The notes beneath the pieces are model-generated. The model was given only the letters and a program-made list of their open reading frames with translations, ran no database searches and had not been told where the DNA came from. From Verrucomicrobiota bacterium (GTDB taxonomy: Bacteria > Verrucomicrobiota > Verrucomicrobiia > Opitutales > Opitutaceae), in contig JAEWQP010000016.1 of assembly GCA_023399155.1 (NCBI GenBank), positions 248,001 to 312,000 of the forward strand: DNA of 64,000 bases, in the 5' to 3' direction. Below are positions 42,750 through 50,629 of the stretch, piece after piece. The translations under genes and the position numbers were made by a program. Every line of letters starts with the position of its first letter. Positions within the stretch are counted from its first letter, which is position 1.

Positions 42750-44540
42750 TCACTTCGCCGTAGCCAACCACGCCTGAAGTGCGAGCAACTGGTCGCCGCG
42801 GGCCGTCATCCCGGACTCGCGCACATCCGCGACGATCGCGGAAGCCAGCTGGCTGCGCCGCGCGGCGTCGCCGAGGTTGTGCTTCGCCAGCACCAGCAAC
42901 ATGGCCGCGTCGGCCGAGGGCAGATCGCCGGAATCGGGAGGCGGCGGGACCACGCGCACGCCCACACCGATGGAGGGACGCTCAGGCGAAGCGAGAAAAC
43001 GCCCCGCCCCGGCGTCCCAGTAGAGTGCGTCGGCCTTGGCGATGAGCGCGAGCGCCACAGCCCGAGCCGCGTCGTCCTTGGCGGCCGCGGCGTAGGCCAG
43101 GAGGCCGTCGGCGACGAGCGCGTAATCGCGCGGCGCAGCGCCCGTGGTGAACGCCGGACCGCTGCGAAGCGCGCCATCAGCCGTGATCAGCTTGGTGCGA
43201 ATCAACGTGTTGAGCCCGGCTGCATCGGCCAGCGCCGCCTTGTCGCCGAGCTGCGCGAATGCGGCGAGCATGAGTCCGTGGGCCCCGCTGGTCCCCAGCG
43301 TGTCGCGAGCGGGCGCGGGACGCGCCGCTCGGACCGCACGGAGTCTGCCGACTGCGGCATCGATCTCCGCCTGCGCGGCGGGCACCGCCCATCGCGGCAG
43401 ATTCGTGCCGCTGGATTCCACGCCGAGGTAGGCGTCGGGCGGCAGGTTCCCGGCCTCGGTGATGCCAAGCGCCTCCAGGGCTTTGCCTGCGTCATCCCCG
43501 ATCGCCGTGCGCGCGGACTCCAGCGTCCAGAGAAACGTCGGGATGATCGCCTCCGCCGTGCCGTCCTCCGCCCCCGCGTATCCACGGGATGGATCACCGA
43601 GGGAACGCACGTAGGCGATCGCGCCCGCAGCCGGCGGGACCATGCCCGCGTCGAGATAGGCAAAGGCGGCACGCGCCTGGTCGGGCAGTGTCTTCTGCAG
43701 CGTGGGCAGGGTCCAGGTCGGATCCGCACTGGAGCGGAAGAAGCCTCCGTCAATCGGGTCGCGCAGCGGGCTAGACGCGATCGCACGCAGCGTCGTCGCC
43801 GCGGCGTCGCGCATGGCCTGTTCCTGACGCTGGAGCAGAAAGCGGAGCAACTCGGGCTCGATCCTGCGGGGGGGATCGCCGAAGCCGCCGTTCTCCGCAT
43901 CAAAGGTCGCCATCCTCGCTGCCGCGCCTTCCTCAAGCAACGCCGAGACGCCGGATGCATCAACCGCCTGCGGCGCGGACGGCATCATCGCGGCGAGTGA
44001 CTCGAGCGCCTCGTCCCCCTTGGCCGCCTCCGCCTCGGGGTCCGTCTGCCAGGCGCTGATGACGCGCCGGAGCACGTTCGGAAACCCTTCCTTGCCCCAT
44101 TCGTCGGAGGGCGGGAGGTACGACGCACCCTCGAACGGCTTGAGGTCGGGCGTCAGCCACACGCTCAGCGGCCATCCCTGCATCTGCTTCACGTGGTTGA
44201 CGTAGGCCTGCAGGTAGGCGGCGACCTCGGGATGCTCGTCGCGGTCCACGACCACGCACACGAGCGCCTCGTTCATGATCGTGGCGTTCTCCTCGCGGGC
44301 GAAGGACTGCTCGCGCATCGCGCGCGCGAGTTCCTGGGTGAACGCGCCGACGTGGACGTAGACCGGTTTGTTCTCGGCCTTAGCACGTGCGAATGCGGCC
44401 TCGCCCCACGGCATGAACTGCACCGGCGAATTGGTGTGCGCCCGGACGAACGCCGACGGCGCATCGGCAAGTGGGCCGGCCAGAGCGAGCGAAGCAACGA
44501 CGGGAAGCAAGGCAACGAAGAGGAACGGGGTGCGACGCAT
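42750..44540 (-). CDS. DUF255/YyaL-like thioredoxin-fold protein lacking its CxxC
   Basis: 596 residues from ATG 44540 (MRRTPFLFVALLPVVASLALA signal peptide); the upstream extension is shadow. Residues 30-150 follow the DUF255 (YyaL, spermatogenesis-associated protein 20) thioredoxin domain: PVQFMPWGEAAFARAKAENKP, VCVVVDRDEHPEVAAYL, GWPLSVWLTPDLKPFEGASY. The remaining 440 residues are the (alpha/alpha)6-barrel part (GGFGDPPRRIEPELLRFLLQ, DPIDGGFFRSSADPTWTLP, RDYALVADGLLAYAAAAKDD). At the place of the usual STCHWCH the sequence reads FTQELAR, so both redox cysteines are gone. Export by signal peptide is also atypical. It is probably not an oxidoreductase; function unknown. Confidence 0.82.
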   Translation of the reverse strand: MRRTPFLFVALLPVVASLALAGPLADAPSAFVRAHTNSPVQFMPWGEAAFARAKAENKPVYVHVGAFTQELARAMREQSFAREENATIMNEALVCVVVDRDEHPEVAAYLQAYVNHVKQMQGWPLSVWLTPDLKPFEGASYLPPSDEWGKEGFPNVLRRVISAWQTDPEAEAAKGDEALESLAAMMPSAPQAVDASGVSALLEEGAAARMATFDAENGGFGDPPRRIEPELLRFLLQRQEQAMRDAAATTLRAIASSPLRDPIDGGFFRSSADPTWTLPTLQKTLPDQARAAFAYLDAGMVPPAAGAIAYVRSLGDPSRGYAGAEDGTAEAIIPTFLWTLESARTAIGDDAGKALEALGITEAGNLPPDAYLGVESSGTNLPRWAVPAAQAEIDAAVGRLRAVRAARPAPARDTLGTSGAHGLMLAAFAQLGDKAALADAAGLNTLIRTKLITADGALRSGPAFTTGAAPRDYALVADGLLAYAAAAKDDAARAVALALIAKADALYWDAGAGRFLASPERPSIGVGVRVVPPPPDSGDLPSADAAMLLVLAKHNLGDAARRSQLASAIVADVRESGMTARGDQLLALQAWLATAK

Positions 44541-45041
44541 ACAAAGAGCTTCAAGGATTCGCCCGCCGCGGGCAAACCTCCAGTCAACACAAACATCCGA
44601 GGAAAACTCCAGACGCGACGGCGTGGCGTCCCGATGGACTCTCTTCTGACGGGGTTTGAGACGCATGTTCTGCCCGGCCGGCATGCGAACCGCGCGCGTG
44701 CACGCACCTCGGACACTGCATGACAACCCACGACGCTGCAGGCCACTCGCGCACCCAGCCGCGGCGCGAGTCGCCGACCACAAGCGTGTAACGGTCGTTA
44801 CATGCTTGTGGTCGGCAGGGGCGGCCGGCGCGCCTCCGTTCCCTTCGTTGCCTTCGATAAGTGATGCCGTTGGTGGGGCTTCCAGGAATGTCACGGGCGC
44901 GCGACGCCGTCTCAGTCGGGGCGAGGTCCGGTGTGTTTTCCCGTCGGTCTTCTCTCGCGGCTGCGGTTTCCTGCAGCAGCGGCGGCATGACAGAGCCCGA
45001 CGAGCAGAATACGCCGGGGCAGACGGACGCCCTCGCGACGC
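44541..45041. other. Non-coding gap with a long palindrome
   Basis: About 500 bases between the DUF255 gene and the next ASPIC/UnbV gene (both minus strand). The only clear structure is the 44-bp palindrome at 44773-44816. Frames crossing the gap lack motifs. Confidence 0.45.
44773..44816. repeat. 44-bp near-perfect palindrome
   Basis: GCCGACCACAAGC pairs with GCTTGTGGTCGGC, and inside it GTAAC pairs with GTTAC around GGTC; only the two bases between the stems break symmetry. No T-run follows. It resembles a stand-alone REP/MITE-like palindrome and could form a cruciform or a mobile hairpin. Confidence 0.7.
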
Positions 45042-48000
45042 CTACTTCGTGGCGAAGAACAGCACCGGTCCGTCGCAGCGGGCCACCGCGATGCCGAGGC
45101 GCTTGCCGCCGTCGAGCGGCACGAGCACCGCCGCGCGGGCGTCGCCCGGCACGAACAAGCCGGCCTCGCCCGGCGCGAGCGCCGCGAAACCACCCGCGCC
45201 ATCGCCGCGCAAGATCGCGCCCAGGCCGCCGTCGAAGCGCCCGGTGCTCGGCTCGGGCCCGAAGTTGTTCCCGACACAGACCAGGTCGAGCGCCCCATCG
45301 TGGTCCACGTCGTGCACCACCATGGCGTTGATCGGCGCGAGCTGCGCAAAGCGCGGCAGCGGCCGGAATTCGAAGCGCACGCGCCCTGACCCGTCAGCGC
45401 GGTTGAGGAAGACCCCGCTCGCGAGTTCGGTGGCCTCGAGGCGCCGCGCCCCCGCGAGCCTCCCGGCGCCGAAGATCTCCTCGAGCGAGGCCTGACCGAA
45501 GGCCGCATAGGTGGTGAACTTCTTGGGCAGCCAGGGGAACGCGTAGGCGAGCTTGCTCCGCCCGCGGACGGGCATCAGCCGGCCATCGACGGTGTGGCCC
45601 TCGACGAGCTGCTCGCGGCCGGAGTCGTCGAACGCTCCGGCGAACAGCACGGTCGGCGCCTCCGGGCTGGCGCGATACTTGGTATTCAGTCCGACATTAC
45701 CGGCAAGAAGGTCCGGCCGGCCGTCTCCATCGATGTCGGCCACGGCCAGCGCGCTCCACCAGCCGGTGCGCCCCGCCAGGCCGGCCGCCGCCGTGATGTC
45801 CTCGAAGCCGCCGGGCGTGTTGCGCCAGACCATGACCGGCCCCCACTCGAGCGTGAGGACGAGGTCCGGGCGCGCATCGCCGTCGACGTCGGCGAACTCG
45901 GCCGCGGTGACCATGCCGACCTGGCGAAGGCCCGCCGCGATGGTGTCGGTGACGTCGGCAAAACGGCCGCCTTCGTTGCGGTACAGGAAGCTCCGCGGCA
46001 CGGCCGGATACTTCCCCGGCACGAGCCGGCCCCCGACAAAGAGATCCTGGCGACCGTCGCCGTCGAAGTCCGCGACGGCGAGGCTGCCCGTGCTGGCGCC
46101 ATCGGCCGGCAGCACGGCCCCCGGCGCCGCCGCAAAGTTCCCGGTGCCGTCGTTGAGGTAGAGGCGATCGTTGAGGAGCGCGTCGCCCTCGGCGTGGACA
46201 ACTCCTCCGGCAGCGATGAGCAGGTCGAGGTCGTCGTCGCCGTCCACATCGACGAATCTCGCGTCGAGATCGTCCGCCTCCGCGGCGCTGGTCCAGGGCT
46301 GGGCCGGTGCCGGCGCGAACGAGCCGTCCGGCTGCGCGAGGAAGAGCTGCCCGGCCTGCCCCGAGGAACCGGACACAAAGAGGTCGGCGCGGTCGTCGCC
46401 ATTGACGTCCGCGCTGGCCAGCGCGGGACCGAGGCCGTTGAGGCGGCGCGGCAGCAGGCGCTGCCGCGTAAACTCATCGAAGGGACGCAGCGTGCTGACG
46501 TGCTTCAGCCCGCGCTCGGCCGCGGCCTCGACGAACAGGGCACCCGACGGGGCGGGGCTCTGAAACCGCGCCGGCGGAAGTGTCGCGTCCGGCGCCAGCG
46601 GCGGTTCCTCGATGGTGATCAACTGGTCGGCGGGCAGGTCTTTCAGCACCTGGACCTGGCCGCGAGGCCAGCGGATCGTGAGCGTCTTCACCGTGGTGTC
46701 GCCGCCGAGGCCGAAGTGGGCGACCGCGGGCTCGCTCGCCACGATGCCGCGCTCCGTGAAGAGCTGGCGGACCTGCACGCCCGAGGCGCTCTCCAGTCGG
46801 AGCTCGGCGCCGATGCCGGCGAGGTTGGGGGCGCGGCCGGCGAGCTTCACCGCCAGGCGGTGGCCGTCCGAGGTGTCGTTGCGCACGATCACGGGCGGCT
46901 CGTTGCAGCTCGCGTAGACGAGATCCGGGTCGCCGTCGCCATCGAGATCGGCCACGGCACAGCCGAAGGAGATGCCCTCCCGGTCGAGTCCCCACGCACT
47001 GGATACGTCCTCGAAGCGCAGGTCCCCGAGGTTGCGATAGGCAAGGGCGGGCTCGCGGCGCTCCGCGGCGTTCTTCCACACGGCCGCCCGGGCGGCGAGC
47101 GTCGGCGCGCGGTTCTGGCGGTCGACGATGTCGGCATCGACGAAGTTGCGCAGCATGCCGGAGGTGAAGAAGGCGTCCACCCGGCCGTCGCAGTCGAGGT
47201 CGGCGAAGCGCGCGGCCCACGTCCAGCCGGTGGCCTGCATCCCGAAGAGGTGCACCGATTCGAGGAAGCGGTCGTGCCCGGAATTCAGATACAGCGCGTT
47301 CCACATGTACTGCGGGACCAGCTCGGTGACGCGCTCCATCTCCCACAGGCCGCGGCCGATCTCCTCCATCCCCGCCATGTAGCCGGCGTGGGTGCGGTCG
47401 CGCATGTCCGTGACGATGAAGTCGACCAGGCCGTCGTTGTTGATGTCGCCGGCGTCGGCGCTCATCGAGAAGTAGGTGACGTGCGGCAGCCGCTCGTCGA
47501 CGACGTCCTTGAAGGTGCCGTCGCCGAGGTTCAGGTAGAAGCGGTCGGGCGTTTCGAAGTCGTTTGCGACGTAGAGGTCGGGCCAGGTATCGCCGTTCGC
47601 ATCGAACCAGATGGCGGAATGGCCCTGAGTCAGGCCCCAGATGCCGGCCTCCTTGCTCGCATCGACGAAGCTGCCGCCGTCGTTGCGCAGGAGGTAGTCG
47701 CGGCGGCCCTGCGGGCTGCGCGAGAAGTCGAGGATGTTGGTGACCAGGTACGCATCGAGGTCGCCGTCGCGGTCGTAGTCCGCAAACGAGGCGTGCACGG
47801 AGGCGTCCTTGATATCGAGCCCGTACTCCTTCGCGCGCTCGGTGAAGCCCGGCCGGGCGGGATCGCCGTTGTTGACGAAGAGGAGGTTCGGCGCGTCGTA
47901 GCGGCAGAGATAGAGGTCGGGCCAGCCGTCCTGGTTGATGTCGACGACGGCGGCGCCAGCCTTGCCGTTGATCTGGGCCGCGGCCTCGACGCCCGCCGCG

Positions 48001-48368
48001 GCGGCGACGTTCTCGAACCGGAACGGCGCGCGCTGCAGGTAGAGCGCGCACGGACCGTTCTTGGACACGGCGAAGATGTCGGGCCGGCCGTCGCGATCGA
48101 AGTCGCCCACCGCGATGCCCGTCTCGAGCGCACCGAGCGTGAATTCGCGGAAGCGGTCGCCCCACATGCGCGGGTCGCTGTAGACGTTGGTGACATTCAC
48201 GCCGGTCTCCTCGGGAGTGAGGACGGTGAACGGCTTGGCGCCCTCGGGCGCAGCCGCCCGCGCCTGAAGGCGGACCGCGGTGAAGTCGGCCGCCCGGAGG
48301 ACGTCCGTGCCTGCCGGGAGCAGGAGGCTGGCGACGAGGGCGAGGGGGGGACGCATGTCGCGGATCAT
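45042..48368 (-). CDS. Giant secreted ASPIC/UnbV-VCBS (CRTAC-like) protein
   Basis: 1108 residues from ATG 48368, 16 bases after the upstream haloperoxidase stop; ATG 48356 is an alternative. Signal peptide within 1-26 (PPLALVASLLLPAGTDVLRA). VCBS blades with Ca loops (DFDRDGRPD, DINQDGWPD, DYDRDGDLD, DINNDGLVD) cover about 60-490. An ASPIC/UnbV domain lies at about 498-588 (GHRLAVKLAGRAPNLAGIGA, HFGLGGDTT, WPRG). A second propeller (DVNGDDRAD, DVDGDDDLD, DFDGDGRQD, DIDGDGRPD) runs to the C-terminus, which ends FFATK with no second ASPIC domain. The architecture equals that of the 12317 and 15702 proteins. It is the last gene of a probable minus-strand unit with the haloperoxidase, suggesting joint export. 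Function unknown. Confidence 0.88.
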   Translation of the reverse strand: MIRDMRPPLALVASLLLPAGTDVLRAADFTAVRLQARAAAPEGAKPFTVLTPEETGVNVTNVYSDPRMWGDRFREFTLGALETGIAVGDFDRDGRPDIFAVSKNGPCALYLQRAPFRFENVAAAAGVEAAAQINGKAGAAVVDINQDGWPDLYLCRYDAPNLLFVNNGDPARPGFTERAKEYGLDIKDASVHASFADYDRDGDLDAYLVTNILDFSRSPQGRRDYLLRNDGGSFVDASKEAGIWGLTQGHSAIWFDANGDTWPDLYVANDFETPDRFYLNLGDGTFKDVVDERLPHVTYFSMSADAGDINNDGLVDFIVTDMRDRTHAGYMAGMEEIGRGLWEMERVTELVPQYMWNALYLNSGHDRFLESVHLFGMQATGWTWAARFADLDCDGRVDAFFTSGMLRNFVDADIVDRQNRAPTLAARAAVWKNAAERREPALAYRNLGDLRFEDVSSAWGLDREGISFGCAVADLDGDGDPDLVYASCNEPPVIVRNDTSDGHRLAVKLAGRAPNLAGIGAELRLESASGVQVRQLFTERGIVASEPAVAHFGLGGDTTVKTLTIRWPRGQVQVLKDLPADQLITIEEPPLAPDATLPPARFQSPAPSGALFVEAAAERGLKHVSTLRPFDEFTRQRLLPRRLNGLGPALASADVNGDDRADLFVSGSSGQAGQLFLAQPDGSFAPAPAQPWTSAAEADDLDARFVDVDGDDDLDLLIAAGGVVHAEGDALLNDRLYLNDGTGNFAAAPGAVLPADGASTGSLAVADFDGDGRQDLFVGGRLVPGKYPAVPRSFLYRNEGGRFADVTDTIAAGLRQVGMVTAAEFADVDGDARPDLVLTLEWGPVMVWRNTPGGFEDITAAAGLAGRTGWWSALAVADIDGDGRPDLLAGNVGLNTKYRASPEAPTVLFAGAFDDSGREQLVEGHTVDGRLMPVRGRSKLAYAFPWLPKKFTTYAAFGQASLEEIFGAGRLAGARRLEATELASGVFLNRADGSGRVRFEFRPLPRFAQLAPINAMVVHDVDHDGALDLVCVGNNFGPEPSTGRFDGGLGAILRGDGAGGFAALAPGEAGLFVPGDARAAVLVPLDGGKRLGIAVARCDGPVLFFATK

Positions 48369-48384
48369 CGGGAAATGGGAAGGC

Positions 48385-49653
48385 TCAGGGATGCACGGGC
48401 TGCAGCGATTTTTCAAACACCCAGTCGGCGATCTTCATGCCGCAGTCCTGGCCGGCAAGATTCGCGGACATGGTGTGAATGCCGCCCCAGACGCGGCTCA
48501 TGCCGATCTCCTTGCGCGCGTCGGAGAGTTTTCGATACGAGCGCACGGCGCCGGGAAGCCCGTCGGACGTGGTGGTGAAGGCAATCTCGTCCGTGCCGAA
48601 GTAGCGCTCGAGAAGCCGGCTGGTGGCGCCGGAAAACGTGCTGTGTCCGGAGGTGTAGTCGGGATGCGCGGGCGAACCCATGTTGGGGATAAAGTCCGGC
48701 AGCGGCGTGGCATGCGGATTGATCTCCGCGGTGATCTCGCGCAGCGCCGTCTCAGGCCGCCAGGTGCGGTAATGCATCTTCGCGTCCCAGCAGGCGATGC
48801 CGGCGTCGGCGCCCGCGATGTTGAGCAGCGCGAAGAGCCGTGCGCACTCGACGGTGCCGAGAGTGTGCCGTCGCGCGAGATCCTGCGCGATGGCGTTCCA
48901 GTGCCCGACGGGCGTGGCGGTGCCAAGATCGTCCGCCCAGAACGGCGTGGTGAGCGTCTCGTCCTCGGTGCGCTCGGCGCCGTCACGCGCGCCGACGCGC
49001 GCGACGAACGCGATCTCCTCCGCGTGTTCCTTCGAACCCACCGCGGGCGGCGGAGGCGGACGGAATTGCGCGGGCGAGGTCATGGCGAAGGGCGTGACCT
49101 GGCAGATGTGCGGGAGCACGCAGGGACGGAAGCCGGGCGGCGTTTCGCGCCACAGGCCCGGCTCGGTGCTGCTGAATGGGCCGGGCATGGGCTTGTCCAG
49201 GCCGCATTTGGCGCGCTGGGCGAGCACGAGCTCGGCGATGAGGGCGCCCCAGGCGACGCCGGCGTCCCGCGCGGCCCCCGGCGCGATGCGCGCGAGAGCG
49301 CGCTCGTAGGCGATCTCAAAGTTGCGTGGGTTGGCGGCGTCAGCCCAAAGCGTCTTGAGCACGACATAGGCCGCGCCGGCGATCGCGGCGTCCATGTCCG
49401 CCCCGGCCGGCGCCGGTTCGCGATTGACCCAGCTCGCGTGGGTTCGGGTGAAGCTGTTGACCGTGTCGAAGATCGCGACGTGAAACGTCGCCATGTGCAG
49501 CGAGGCGACCGGCGGCGGGTTGCGCGACAGCCGCGTGGCGTTGAGCACCTCGTTGTTCCAATCGAGGACGGGGTTCGAGGTGGATGGACCGTTTGCCAGG
49601 GCGAGGGAGGTGATCAGGCTCAGCGGAGCCAGGATCCAGCGAGACAGCTTCAT
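48385..49653 (-). CDS. Vanadium-dependent haloperoxidase paralogue 1 (PAP2 superfamily)
   Basis: 422 residues from ATG 49653, signal peptide about 1-20 (PLSLITSLALA). The C-terminal half has the vanadate pocket: K292 and R299 in KMHYRTWRP (K-x6-RP), TSGHSTFSG, and SRVWGGIH with H393, the residue that binds vanadium in this family. The final Asp of SRxxxGxHxxxD is Ala397 here (HTMSA), whereas the paralogue at 54037 keeps Asp (HYMSD). These enzymes oxidise halides with peroxide and act outside the cytoplasm; the fold is shared with acid phosphatases, so a phosphatase role is an alternative. It sits between an FKBP-like gene and an ASPIC/UnbV-VCBS gene on the same strand, with 16 bases to the latter. 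Confidence 0.86.
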   Translation of the reverse strand: MKLSRWILAPLSLITSLALANGPSTSNPVLDWNNEVLNATRLSRNPPPVASLHMATFHVAIFDTVNSFTRTHASWVNREPAPAGADMDAAIAGAAYVVLKTLWADAANPRNFEIAYERALARIAPGAARDAGVAWGALIAELVLAQRAKCGLDKPMPGPFSSTEPGLWRETPPGFRPCVLPHICQVTPFAMTSPAQFRPPPPPAVGSKEHAEEIAFVARVGARDGAERTEDETLTTPFWADDLGTATPVGHWNAIAQDLARRHTLGTVECARLFALLNIAGADAGIACWDAKMHYRTWRPETALREITAEINPHATPLPDFIPNMGSPAHPDYTSGHSTFSGATSRLLERYFGTDEIAFTTTSDGLPGAVRSYRKLSDARKEIGMSRVWGGIHTMSANLAGQDCGMKIADWVFEKSLQPVHP

Positions 49654-49810
49654 GACGTTGGATGGGGGAGGAGGAGGCGCACGGCGTCCCGCGCCGCGCG
49701 AACCGGGGAAGCGCGATAAAGGCGCGCTAATAGGCCCGAGGAAAACGACTAAGGGGCGAAGCGCCGAAAAACCGGGATGAATTGCGCGTACCTTCGCGGC
49801 GCCCCGTTTC

Positions 49811-50605
49811 TCACGGTTCCATCGGTGGGCTGATGATCTCGTGGAGGGTCACGATCAACAGCACCGGGCTGCCGCGCGCGACGCCCTCGGGCCAGGAGCC
49901 GGCTCCAAAGGACAACGGCGGGGGCAGGATGAGCATCGCCCGCGAATCGAGGATCATCATTTGCACGGCTTCCGCCAATCCGGGCATCAGGTCGGAGACT
50001 CGCGCGCGCATGCGCTCACGGGTGAGTTGGGGAATCGGCGACTCCTGATCGTCCGCGGTCGCGGCCATGCTGAACACGACGGTATCCTCTGGACTGGGAC
50101 GGAGACTGCCGGTCCCACCCACGATGGCGTAGGCAAGTCCGCTGTCCGCGCGCTGCAGTCGGAATTTCTCACAGGCGGCCTTCATGTAGGCCTCGATCGC
50201 GCCTGGTTCTGCGTATTGGCGGGCGCGGATCTCGACCTCGATCGCGCCGACGCGCTTCCCCAGCTCGGCAAACAGACGCGCCGCCGATTCGTCGTACGGG
50301 TACGGCGCACCTTCGAGCGAAGCGCGTACTCCGGCGACGAAGGCCTCGCGTTGCGCCTGGCTCAACCCCGCTTCCCGCAGGCGGCTGTTCCGCGCCATTT
50401 CGGAGCCGATCGCGGCGTAGGCCTGCAGGTCCGGCGGGAGATCCGGGCGGATCGAAGGCGAAACCGCTGCGGAGGTCGCCGCGGCCACCCCGGTTCCAGC
50501 CCGTTGATTCTCCGGCGCGGAGTAGGTTTCGCCGGCGCATGGGCACATGGATACAATGAGAAGAAGCGCGGCAAGGGCCGGGGGCGTGGAGACGATGTAC
50601 TTCAT
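49811..50605 (-). CDS. Exported FKBP-type peptidyl-prolyl isomerase-like protein
   Basis: 264 residues from ATG 50605, signal peptide about 1-24 (ALAALLLIVSMCPCAGE). Residues about 60-150 resemble the helical dimerisation domain that precedes FKBP in FkpA/Mip-type proteins (YAAIGSEMARNSRLREAGLS). The C-terminal 100 residues follow the FKBP fold: GLAYAIVGGTGSLRPSPEDTVVF, LMPGLAEAVQMMILDSRAML and LILPPPLSFGAGSWPEGV, ending VLLIVTLHEI. Several ligand-pocket aromatics expected in active FKBP are not evident, so activity is doubtful and a chaperone role is possible. It lies within the haloperoxidase and propeller cluster, where it may assist folding of the secreted partners. Confidence 0.7.
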   Translation of the reverse strand: MKYIVSTPPALAALLLIVSMCPCAGETYSAPENQRAGTGVAAATSAAVSPSIRPDLPPDLQAYAAIGSEMARNSRLREAGLSQAQREAFVAGVRASLEGAPYPYDESAARLFAELGKRVGAIEVEIRARQYAEPGAIEAYMKAACEKFRLQRADSGLAYAIVGGTGSLRPSPEDTVVFSMAATADDQESPIPQLTRERMRARVSDLMPGLAEAVQMMILDSRAMLILPPPLSFGAGSWPEGVARGSPVLLIVTLHEIISPPMEP

Positions 50606-50629
50606 GAAAGGCAGGGGGAGCGCGGGTGC

